A model generated the notes under the pieces. The model searched no databases, was not told the DNA's origin, and worked only from the letters and a program-made list of their open reading frames with translations. A program made the translations under genes and the position numbers. Below, in pieces: positions 51,623 through 62,878 of a stretch of DNA of 64,000 bases. Origin of the DNA: Leptoclinus maculatus (Eukaryota; Chordata; Actinopteri; Perciformes; Stichaeidae); assembly GCA_032191485.1 (NCBI GenBank), contig JAVDOI010000010.1:1924197-1988196 (forward strand). Direction: 5' to 3'. Within the stretch, counting starts at the first letter, position 1; each line of letters opens with the position of its first letter.

Positions 51623-53055
51623 TTAACGACGATGCTACTCTGGCACAATCCGTGAGCCTTCCCACTTTGGGGAAGGTGCTTATGCCATAATGATTATTAT
51701 CATTAAGAAGATATTAATGTGCTTAGTGTTTGCGACCCAGCTGCTCATCATGGCCTGAGCTCCCTGCCGGGGAGTGGGAGAGAGCTGCTGCCAAAACGGA
51801 CAGTGCACGTCGGCCACCGCCCACCTGTCCAGAGGTTTCAGGGTCAGTGGAGGTCACACCCACCTACCTCCCCGCCCTCTGCTGAACTGGAGGAGGGATG
51901 GCATTCGGAAAACATCAAATTTGGAGGAGATGAATTGTGTTGTGTGGGATGAAGTCTAAAAAGCGCTACTGGATTCATGTGGGTTTTAAAACTCACCCCA
52001 GATTGTAAGCAACTTCCTCGTATACAATACAAGCATACATATTAGTTATAGTTGTGTTACTCTGCTGTGAGGGGATATGTGTTGTGTTTCCCTGCAGAGA
52101 TTCATGCCACACAATTATCCATTGCATTTCAATCGTGCTATTATTTCAGGCTATTCCGGCAGCAGAACACTAATGCTTAAATCAAGAGTTTTTGGAAATA
52201 AGTTGGCTTCGTTTTTATAATTGATTTAATCGAAAAAGATCTACAAAATATTCGAAAAGAGGTACAGTGGCAGGACGCTGTGATGACTCCTGTTTTGAAG
52301 TCTTCTATTCACACACACACACTGATAGACAACGTGGGGCTGAAGGCAGCCTGGCTCAGCCTCCTCCGGTCTCTCAGTTTCAAATTGCTGCTTCATTAGG
52401 GCTTGGAAAAGAAACCCATGGTTACATTTAATCAAACGAATCGGTATGGCAGACCCACATAATCAATCACAATCCTTATCCAATATGCTACATTCTGTAA
52501 CTACCAAGCTGGCTTGGAGAAAAGTCAATTATGGCCCCTCTCTCTCTGCTCCTCTGCCGGGTTTCGCTGTGATATTATACTGTTTCTGCAGTTGTTTTCA
52601 TTATGCAAACATGGACTGTGTGCATCTAGTCCTTTTCTATTCATGCAGTCATTTCCTAGTTTTTCCTTTTTATACCGCTGGTTGATGCACAGACTGATGG
52701 TTTGTTGGGGAGGATGATGTGCCATATCTGGAATAATCAAATTAACTATTAATGATTTTTTTTGCTCTCCAACCAACACTTGTGTTTCACAGTGAGCTGC
52801 AGTCAGTGATGTTCTTCATATTTCATATGTTTCATGTCCATATGGATCTGTTCTCACTGCCTCTCTCTGTGTGAAATCGTTTACAGCTCTACTTTCTCAG
52901 CCCCATTATTGCCGAGCTCATTCATATGAATGCAAACATGCACACACTGCGCACTAAGGTAACACGCATGCCCACGCACAAACACTGTAAACATGCTCAC
53001 ATACTGTACACACACACTCATCCTTCAATCCATCAATCTGATCTGTTGGTTTCCT

Positions 53056-53078
53056 CCCCCCCCCCCCCCCCCCCCCCC
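53056..53078. repeat. Poly-C tract (C23)
   Basis: Uninterrupted C run within pyrimidine-rich sequence. Confidence 0.9.
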
Positions 53079-54879
53079 TCCCCTGCTTGTCTTGTGTGTT
53101 CTTTCTCCCTGCCTTTTCACTTCAACGCGTAGCCTCGCTCGCAATCAACGTGCTCCGCGTAATACACACAAGCGAGCAAAGCGCTCATAAGTGCGCACAC
53201 ACAAGGTAGCTAGGTTGGTGGGGGCCACGGCTGCAGCTCTTCTGCGCAGTCCCAGAGTGGCTCCCGGGGCTCGGCTGCCAGTTGTTTGCCAGCATCTCCG
53301 GGTGGAATTCATTCAAATTAAAGCGGTGGAATGAGGCCCGAGTCCCAGAATGCCTCGTCCCTCTCCTTCATCAGCATTCCGCCGATGAGAGTAATTAAAG
53401 CAGAAATTAATTCTGCTGTAAGCAGAGGAGCCACAGAATAACTGATATTAGAGGCTGGATGATGAATGCTTGGCATCAAGGGAGGTCTCACGGGAGGAAG
53501 GAGGAATTCACAGATATCTTTTTCTTTCTTTCTTTCTTTCTTTTCTTTTTCTATCGCTCCACTTTGGCTTTCTTTTGCTCTCTTTGCCCATTCCTGTGTT
53601 GTCACGCCTTTAGTCTATGTTGTCTACATTTCTCACGTCTATGCATTTCTTTCTATGTGTCGGCTTACTATTTGCCCCGTCTCTTTTATCCTCCGTGGCA
53701 ACATTTGTCCCTTTCCGTGGCGCCTAAAGATTGCCACTAAGAGCGAAAGACACTGGTTTTAAGCATGACTGAAGACATCGCCACTAAGCCTCCTCTGCTC
53801 AGTAACAGTATTTCACATTCTGTCAGCACTGGTGCTCTCATTTCCAGTCAATAGGCATATTTGAGTGTACTGATGCTGCAAATGCAAGCGCTTTGTTGTT
53901 CGTCAACAGAAGCCGGAATGGAGAGTGCTTCCAGGTGAATTCTATAACACCAGGAGCTCACAATTAATTGTCACAGGAACAAATGTAAATCAGTGTAACT
54001 GTTAATCAGAATGTAAGCAAACAAATAATGCATATTTTTTGTAGTAGACCACGTATATAAAGTGGTTAGGAGCTAAACACGGTGTGTTATTTTCAAGACA
54101 AAACTGTCTTTCTCTCCCAGGCAGAGTTTGAGATTGAACCTTGAAGCTCTCCAGATGATGTGATATTCTACCCAGGATGATTCAATGATCCCCCCCATGT
54201 CCCCTGACGCTTTATTTTTGGAATAGCACATCTTTAGCAAGAGCAGTCACAAGACTGAAAGACAAACAACTGAACTCATGAAACACTGAGGGTGGATGGG
54301 GCTGTCAGTGAGACTGTTTTCCTCTCTTAGAATCAAATGGAATTGAACAAAGGTTAGCTCTTTGGGGCTTTATGGTAATGTGATATACGATGCTGCCATG
54401 GAATTTGCCAATGCATGTCTTAGCACTGTCTGACTCCAAGGAGGGAGGGAATGGTAATTACGCTGACCTCTGCCCCTCCCTCTCTTATTCTGCCCTCTGG
54501 GTAAAAAGCCCGAGGAGGTAATAAACAATAGATAGATTCGTCTTGTTTGTATTGCAGCTGCCGCACTGGTAATGACACACGAGATTGATCTCTATTTTGA
54601 AAATAATACATGCCGAGGTCTGCAGGTAGCTAGGACTGCATTTTGAACTGCTTTTTGTGCGGGAATATCTCAATCGGATGTAAATGAATGGAGGCTCAAC
54701 CTGAGAGTCACAGACTGTTGTTAAGAATTCAGCGGGCCGGCGTGGAGTTGAAACACAGAATGAACGATTAGAAACGAGAAAGGGCCCAAATACAGACTGG
54801 AGACAGGGCGCTAAACCCACCACACACCTGTTGATCGGGCTGAAGAGCCGAGGAAAGACTTCTTTGTCAGTGACCAGTA

Positions 54880-54887
54880 ATGTGAAG
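54880..54887. repeat. Target-site duplication, left copy (ATGTGAAG)
   Basis: ATGTGAAG directly abuts the left terminus of the hAT-type element and is repeated exactly at 55644-55651. Confidence 0.9.
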
Positions 54888-55643
54888 TAGGGCTGCACAA
54901 TTAATCGAATTTTAATCGCGATCACGATTATGGCTGCCACGATTAAACGAGCGTGATCGTCGGCGATATTAACATTTAAAATGCGTGCTCTGCTACATAT
55001 CAAATCAAGCGCTTCCTCAACTAAGAGTCAGCCAACCACCAGGGGGAGAACGAGATGGGAGGTGTCATGCACGCACCCTGCAGCGGCACACCAGGTGTGC
55101 GTCTGTGACTCTCACAGAGGGGGCGTGTCTGCAGCACCGGACTATGAATCACTCCGCCGTAGTGAAAGCGGTCACAGTCTTTTCCTTGTCGTATGTCTTT
55201 CTTTTTAAATAACGCCTACATACCGTAACGGTTTTGTCCACCACCCTTATCCGTCATTATACTTTACAGGGAAGACAAAATGATCCCAAACTTGTGACTT
55301 AAATGACGCCGGGGGCTTCTGAAGCTCCTCCGCTCGCCATGACTTTCACCTTTAAATGCTTTTAACCTGCTCCGTTGACGTGAACACACTACTGCTTTAT
55401 ATCTGTTCACTGACACTCTGCATTGATATTCGGGGACTTGTTACTTGAAAAGGAACAGCAGCAGTAAAACTTTATTACACACTATGATGATTACACTGTA
55501 AAAAAAAAAAAGAGAAAAAATACTCAATTGATCCACGGATCGACCCGTGATCCGTTACACCACTAATCGTGATCAATAATCGCGATCTCAATATTGATCA
55601 AAATAATTGCGATTATGATTTTGGCCATAATCGTGCAGCCCTA
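54888..55643. mobile_element. Non-autonomous hAT-type DNA transposon (756 nt)
   Basis: The left end is TAGGGCTGCACAATTAATCG and the right end is CCATAATCGTGCAGCCCTA. The outer 11 nt are perfect inverted repeats and similarity extends to about 16 nt with one mismatch. Both ends carry subterminal AATCGCGATCACGATTA-like words in both orientations. An exact 8-bp duplication, ATGTGAAG, flanks the element, the length produced by hAT transposases. The interior has no transposase frame (the longest frames are under 80 codons), so it is non-autonomous and needs an enzyme supplied elsewhere. The perfect duplication and intact termini suggest a fairly recent insertion. Copies with this terminus are, as I recall, abundant in fish genomes. 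Confidence 0.9.
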
Positions 55644-55651
55644 ATGTGAAG
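55644..55651. repeat. Target-site duplication, right copy (ATGTGAAG)
   Basis: Exact match to 54880-54887, immediately after the CAGCCCTA terminus. Confidence 0.9.
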
Positions 55652-56491
55652 TCGTATTGGGACAGACGGGGTGTCATGTCTCTGCTGTTTTCACCTGGAA
55701 ATTGTTACTTTTGATACACTATACACCATGCTATCTCTAATGCAGATTATTCAAATGATATACTCTCATTTTAAAAGATGAAATATACTTTTTGCTGTAT
55801 GAAAGTTGGCAGAATGGTGGATGTCTAACATTGCAGTGAAACTCAAAGGCACACTATTATTCCGCCCCCTCTCGTCCATGCCATTTGGCTGTTTCTCTTT
55901 CCACTCACCTTTTTTTTTCCTCATTTTGGAAAGATGATATGAAGCAGAAATAGTAAAAGTACAGTAAAGGCACTTCCTCTAAATTATTTAGCAGTGGTGC
56001 CTTCTTATAGACACACGGCTTACCTTTATGGACCTGGCTAAAAGCTCGGTACGCGGCTGCAATTTTTCAGAGTGTATATCTCTGCAGCGGATCACATCGC
56101 TGTAGTGCATGATATCTCTGTCTATCATTCAGAGCGGGCGATGCCGTTATGAAAAGGGGGAGGGCATATCTTGATGTCTGCCGTCCTGCAAATGGCAGCA
56201 GCCATTGTTTGTTTGTCTACTTTGTTCCACACACACCAATAAAAATGCACTCAAAATGAAGCCTTGGTGTAACGATGACCTTAAACGCAATGACACTCTT
56301 TCCCATAACATTGTCCTGTCCAATAGTCCAGAACTCCCCAAGAGGCCTTACAGCAAGTCTAGGAGGAACCAAATGAGAGAGAAATCGATGACTTTCCTCT
56401 CTCCACTGTCTCTGCCCTGGCTGAATTACTGAAACAAGATGCTGCACTTAGAGGAGTCTTTGGAGAGGCAGAGGGAGAGAGGCAGAGATGT

Positions 56492-56520
56492 GGGGGGGGG
56501 GGGGGGGGGGGGGGGGGGGG
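56492..56520. repeat. Poly-G tract (G29)
   Basis: Uninterrupted run of 29 G preceded by GAGAGA-rich sequence. Joint longest C or G run in the window. Confidence 0.9.
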
Positions 56521-57279
56521 AGAAACACTTTTAGGGACATGGGTGCCATTTAGACTAGGACCATCTTCTCACAGAAAGCCACTAAAAGCAGTGAATGATC
56601 CTCTTCCTGTCCCTGGCTGGGAGGCGGTTAGCCTCCTGTGGTTAAGTGAATACAGAACATACACTCAGGTTTGAGGTCAAAGCAAGATCATTAAAAAAAG
56701 AATATTCAATTTCTGAAGTCCAAGCGTAACGATCTTACATATATGACTTCGTATCGATTCATCCTCAACCTTGAGCTAAGCATAGCGCAGTCACGGTGCG
56801 ACCGAAAGCACCGGACCACATGGACCCAATCTGATGTTTTTTTTTTAGATTTCCTAATGTCAAATGGGTGTTGTTTAACATCCACGCCAGGTTTTATTGT
56901 CTGAACTATGAAGATGAAAATGAATCCCGCTCGTTTGGTAGACAGAATGTGGTGCTTAAGGGACCCAATCCCTGTAAGTGCCATTAAGTGGAAATTGCCG
57001 TTCACATATTCCAGTGGTTTGATTAATTACACTCTCTCATGTGCTTTCATAAAGTCCCAATGAAATATGGGGAGCAAATTGCATTGTGTTCCTGTATCCT
57101 GTTATGTAAAAGCAGTTTAATTATTGACACATGTTTTGCCACCTGGCAGGGGAAGGGATGGTCGGACATGAATAGAAATTGTACAATAGACGTTATGGAC
57201 GGGTAGAGCTAGCACTCGAGATGCCATGTGTTTCCGTACGTGTGACTCGTTTCATGTCCCCGCCTTCACCTCGCCTCAG

Positions 57280-57336
57280 GTTCTGCTGCTGAATCAGAGC
57301 AGGGAGCAGACGTGATCAGCTGGATATGTCACAGTT
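57280..57336 (+). other. Possible 57-nt in-frame cassette exon in the ZNF521 downstream intron
   Basis: CACCTCGCCTCAG and a consensus donor GTAAGT bracket 57 nt. Entered in phase 1, the phase in which the KKTYQC exon ends, it is open and reads GSAAESEQGADVISWICHS, leaving in phase 1. I know of no matching ZNF521 segment. An open 57-nt interval between chance splice signals is not rare, and the acceptor's pyrimidine tract is only moderate. If spliced in, its last T joins the first two bases of the following exon, so a next exon starting AG would give a TAG stop, while AT would give Tyr. Confidence 0.22.
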
Positions 57337-57991
57337 GTAAGTGGAGCCTTTTTTTGTGAAAGCGACTGCACTTTAAAAAACCTGTTTAACTTTGTGCGGC
57401 AGGACTGCTGTTTGAAAAGGTCTCTTCTAATAAATATGTAGTTAAGGAGATATTTTGTGAAGGCTACACCGTCTCTCTGGGGGATTAAAAGATCACTGCT
57501 GGCTTTGTGTGATATCTCAAGATAGCTCTTTTTGATCAGAGGACTGGCTTAGACACTGCTTAGTAACTGACACACTGCTGCTTTGAACTCAACGAAGCAG
57601 TGTAAGGAAGACAACAATCAAAGTTGCAGTTTTAACACAAATGTCTTTATTCCCCTTTTTTCTTTGTTCCCGGGCCGTCTCTTCCAGGAGCACTGCCCTC
57701 TACTGCCACGGAGACTAAATAACATCAGAGTGCCAGGGCAGTTCTTCCCTTCTGTTGTAGCCAGTAGTACTTAGGCTCCACACTACTCTGTATTCTACAG
57801 TGTATGTGGAGGTATTAGCTCATAAAACCCTCCTACTGTCGTATGAACCCACTGCTGTCCATGAGCTCCATATGAACAGCAGGGCTCTGATACTTAGTCC
57901 CAAGCTGTTCCTGTTTGCCCAAAATGATCAGGCCTGGCCTCGTGCTCTCTACCTGATCTAGTTGACTGCGCTGTGTAAGTTAGGTAGGCAG

Positions 57992-58009
57992 CCCCCCCCC
58001 CCCCCCCCC
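57992..58009. repeat. Poly-C tract (C18)
   Basis: C run within a C-rich 50-nt stretch. Confidence 0.9.
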
Positions 58010-61000
58010 ATCCCCCCATCCCCCCTCCTCCCTCCCAATATGCACTTGGACCCGGGCTCAGGCTGCACCTTTTCTGTTCCACAGGGATAGGGGGGCCAGA
58101 TGGAGGAATTTGATTAACCAGCAGTGGAGGACCAAATGTTCAATTGGATACAGAACCAGTTGGAAGGCGGGAGGGAGTGAGGGATGAGGCAGGGTAGAGG
58201 GAGAAATCTAAAATGGCTGGTCATGTGCGCCGGCCAGCACTTTCCAAAGGGGAGCCCATACTGACACTGAGGTGTAGTAATGCAGAAGCCCTTTTTCCAA
58301 GTACCAGCTGGGCCTTTTAGGAGCCTCTATCCCCACAGCAGACACTCGGCAGCCTCCGAGCAGCTTGACTTTACCATATGTGGAACTTTTTTTTTATGCT
58401 CCACCTGGTTTCCCCAGGGGACCTGTGCCACTGGGACGCCGGAGGCAGGTGAATTGCTCTTAATGCAAGGCACTGAATCACTGGGCCAACAACATGAGGG
58501 AGGTGCCTAGGGAGAGGAAATGGATCTACTGAAAGGCTGGCGCGGACTGGCGCGACCTTGGAGCTAGTGCCCGCTGCGGAGTAGAAAACGAGGCCGCGTG
58601 ATGTGTCACTGTGCCTCCGCTCACCACGCTACTCCACTTTGATAATATTCACACTTGTGTTTCTTACGTTTAAAAAAAAAAGAGAGAAAATGAATCCATT
58701 TGTAAACCTTCCTCAGCTTCCATGAAGAGCTTCTCTACCAATACCTGGTTTCTCTTTTAACTGATTCATTCTAGCTGTGTCATGAATTGATCTATTGATA
58801 TAGATTTTGCAGTATTGGTTCAGTAACTGCACAGAATTTTTGTCACAATCTAATATATTTGCCTTTGCATTTACTCGGCAACATCAGCTGTTGTGCGTCT
58901 GGTTGGTTTTGGTGATTTTTGTTTTTTAGTTTGAGAGTCCAGACCATCAGGACAGCTTGATGGTCAGATGAGGGAGATTTTTTGCCTGGACACTGGGGGT
59001 GTGGTCACTCTCCTGCCTGCACCTGTCTCACTGAATCTGTGGCACAAAGCCAGAGGTCAGGGGTCACCACAGGGGGCTGTCAAGGTCAAAGGTTTATCAC
59101 TCTCCGAGGGGTCCTGGAGCCATCGCTCACATCCTACAGTACACACGATCTGCCCAGTCGAGTTTCTGTTTTCTTCCCCCACTTTTTCTAATCCTTCCAA
59201 ATGGCTCGGGCAAAACTCCTGACAGCAGCAGGAGAAACAAACTGTGGGATGTGGAGCTCTAAGCCATCAGCTGGAGATTTCACTTTGAAAAGAATCCCTT
59301 TTTACTCACTGCCCTTTCCACCAATCAGAGGGCCCCGCCAGAGTCCAGGCACCCAGAGCAGCTGCCCTCTGACCCTGCCAGCGGTTGTTGGTTTATTTTG
59401 TTTGGGTGTTTTAGAGACGATGGGGCTGCTTTTTGACAGGGCAGGCAGCAGGACTTGGACGAGGTCTTTAGCAAAGACGGCCAAGCGAGGGAGAATTTCA
59501 CAGCTTCGGGAAAAAAAAGACTCAAGCTAGCTGGTGTTGCAATTCCAGTATCACGCTCATATTGCTGGAGCTGTTGTCATATTCATTGAGACATGTGGAA
59601 AATGGGCCATTTCGGGGGAAAAGAGGGGCCATTCATGCAAAGTCAATTCCATCAAGCAGACAGAAATTCCTCGATACCCCTGTTTATGCAGCTGTGCCCT
59701 CTGATCAAATTACACCAACCCTCTTGCAACACCCACACCTCCTTCTGCCCCTTTTGTCCCCCCCCCATCCCCCCAAAACCTCCTCTGAATGTGCCAGGAG
59801 CCTCAGATGGGTCTCCCGTTCATCAGGGAGAATGGGGAAAGGTGAAGAGACATGAGGGGGCACGTGACCCAGAGTTACACCTGCCCGCAGCAGTAATTGG
59901 GGCAAAGACACGGCGCTTCCATGGGTCAAAGCAGGGGGCCTGTCATGTGAGGGGGGCACAGGGGCCGGCAAAGGAGGCACATCCCCGGAGAAGTACTAAC
60001 CGTCATGGTGTAGCACCAAACTCTGACAGACCGCAGGGAATGGACCCGCCGCGCCGAGCCTGTCAGCCGTTCCACCAGCGCAGTGATCGCGGAGCCCTCC
60101 ACCGGGACTGTATTACTGAAGGCTTTTCTTCTCTGCCTCTGTTTTATTTTTTTGGGGGCGGGGAGGGCAGGTTTGCGAGTCTGTGCGCGAGAGGGGGGGG
60201 GGGGGGGGTGTTGAGGGGTATAATTGAGAGCACAGAGGGAGCTTCGTCTCTCCATCTTATGATTTGGAGGTGAAGACAAGCGCCCTCGGGGGCCCCCTGT
60301 CAGAGCTTTTGGGCGCGCTCAGTGCAGACTTCAATAAAAACACACAAAAAGAATTCCCCCACAAGGGCGCCTGGCTGAATTGCTGACGCCAATGTAAAAG
60401 ATTCCGTTTTCTGTGAATCATTTAGTACGCGACCCTGAGCTCTCTACACAACGTGACAATAACAGGAACCCCCCCCCCCCCTCTCTCTGTCCTCCTTATC
60501 ACGGAAAAAATGGAAATCGCAACGAACCCAAAGAACGCCAAATTATTTTCTTTCACACATACAATTTCGCACATCGATCACCCTCTTGCCACTCCTCCAT
60601 TTCCCTCTTCCCCTCCCACCTCTCGCTCCTCTTTTCTCTTTTCTCTTTTTTTTCCCCCCCTCTCACTGTATTCCTGTCATGACAAATGTCAAACGCAGTC
60701 CGTTAGGAGAGTGTTTTTTTTTTCTTTCTTGGTAACCAAGAACTTGCCAAGTCGAATGTGCGCTGGGAGAAGACTGCTGCGGAAGCATCACATTGGAGCA
60801 CCAGCATCAGATATTTCTGTGAAAGTAACAGAAATGTTTGAAGGTGTTGTCACAAGCTCACAGGTTCCTGCTGTTTGTGTGCACCTGAGGGAAATGGCGC
60901 CTTCTCACCCCTTTCGTCTCCACCTTCCCTATTGTTGTTTTTTAAACTTATTTCTCTGTTTAGTTGTTATCACCTTCATTGTGGTTAAGAATCTCTTTTT

Positions 61001-62063
61001 GTGGGTTTTGACAGAGGGGGTCGGTGTTGTAGTCAGAGTTAAAATTAGAGGAGTTGCTTTTCTGTGTGACTTGGAGACATGTCATCTTCTAGAAGCGGTG
61101 GGGAGTCTGTCAGTCACAGCCATGGTGTGTTTTAATCATCTCTGTCCCACTTGGAGGAGCGCTGACGGTTAGAGTGAGGGTTCCCTCCCCTGGACAATAC
61201 CAGTATGCTAGAATCTCATACGCTCTGATGTCAGACGTAGCAACCAGTTAAGAAATATGAGACGTTTCTTCCTCAAGTTAATCCTGCAAATTCAATAGGG
61301 GAATCAAGCGATGTCTGGCGAATTTGAAGACGTATCACAAGTGTGTTTGAAGTTTTTTTTTGTGATCTTTCAAAAGATATGACAGCTGGAAGGAGATTGG
61401 CAACAAAATAGCAGGAGTTTGTCACTATAATAAGAAAATGAAGCTGATAGAATAATCAAAACCCACGACATCTTAGAAGCTTAATGAGCGAGGGCTCCCC
61501 CCAAGTGAGCAATAATAATAGCGTTTTGTAATTCTATAGCCCTTTTGATAATACTCCAAGGAATTTTAAATAGACGTTTCTTTGTAAAGCAAAGTAGGTT
61601 AGACTACGAATTGTATTCTCCATAATGTAGCAATGATGACGGGAGGTTTGTTGCTACAGTACGTCGCTGAGAGAGAATTACGCGCCTATTTAGATATTAA
61701 AAGCTAAACATACAAAGATATGCAAACATTCTAAAATATACCTCTTAATCACAGTGTCCTTTTTTTTTAATTGCAGCTGGAGTGAGATTTATATTTAATG
61801 TTCACCAGAGTGACGTGCGCCACCAAATTGAGCTTTAAACCGAAGTACTTAGCAAAATATTCCTACAAGCCCCCAAGCAATTAGTCCAGCTGCCTGCCTT
61901 TGTCCACCTACCCATTGTGTTCTTTGTAAAAACCATTCTCTTACACCTCCACTTACTCCATCCTTCGAGACGCCATTGGAAATCCGGGGCTCTAAGTGAA
62001 CCCACAGTTGGGTCTAAGTGTAATGAAATGTGTGTCATGTCTCTGGCTCTCTCCCTCTGGCTG

Positions 62064-62089
62064 CCCCCCCCCCCCCCCCCCCCCCCCCC
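62064..62089. repeat. Poly-C tract (C26)
   Basis: Uninterrupted run of 26 C followed by ACCCCCTCACCCC. Confidence 0.9.
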
Positions 62090-62855
62090 ACCCCCTCACC
62101 CCTGGCCCCCTGAAAGCACTGCCTTTGACAGGAAGGCCTCAGTGGCTTCTTCTGCAGTGATCTTTAGCCCCTCCAGGTCCCATTGACTATTTCAGGACGT
62201 CCCTGCGATTTGTGGGTGGACTCAACCATTCACGCATGCTTCAGAGCATCGACAGTGGAGGAAAAAGTAGACAGATAGATGGAGTGAGAGCCTCGAACAG
62301 CTAAACCAGCCCTCTGGGAAATCCTACCCTGATGCCTGGCCACATTTAAAAAAAAAAGAAGAAAAACAGAATAGCCTCTACACTGATTGTGTTTGTTAGT
62401 TTTACATTAAACTTATTGAAACGCCAAGTTGGCAGTGCTTATTATACACGCTGTGGACTTAGCTATGTGCTTCTTTTCTTTCTGCACTCTGCGGTTTACA
62501 CATAATAGAAACTATGGCAACCGAAGTCAGGTGCGGTTTCTGCAAAAGGACCCAAGCTGAGCCATTCCAGATGATGCACATTTAAATTTGAACATATATT
62601 GACTCGGTTCCTAGTATCTGTTTTATTTTTATTTTTTATCATGTATTCAATCTTTATGCAGATGAGGGCGAACAGATCATGCATGGAACACTTACCTTGC
62701 ATCCGTACGTGTGTGTGCGTGTGTGTGTGTTCATGAGGCTGTGTATGCGAGTTACCTGGTAGCTTTTGTGAATGTGAGACTGCGCGTACGTGTGTTTTGC
62801 TCCCATGTGTACGTCTGTGCGTGGACGTGTGTCTGTGCATGGATATTGCAGCTTG

Positions 62856-62878
62856 GAGAGAGAGAGAGAGAGAGAGAG
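62856..62878. repeat. (GA)n microsatellite
   Basis: About 11 GA units, next to a GT-rich, TGTGCGTGTG-like stretch at 62708-62850. Confidence 0.9.

Noticed and set aside
54981..55212. Short open frames inside the hAT-type element that could be transposase remnants.
   Set aside because: Under 80 codons, no hAT dimerisation or BED-finger motif visible; the element appears to be non-coding.
59593..60273. 226-codon open frame on the + strand, with a similar-length one at 60453-61172.
   Set aside because: Proline-rich and low-complexity translations of C-rich DNA, no recognisable domain, overlapping frames on both strands; likely chance.
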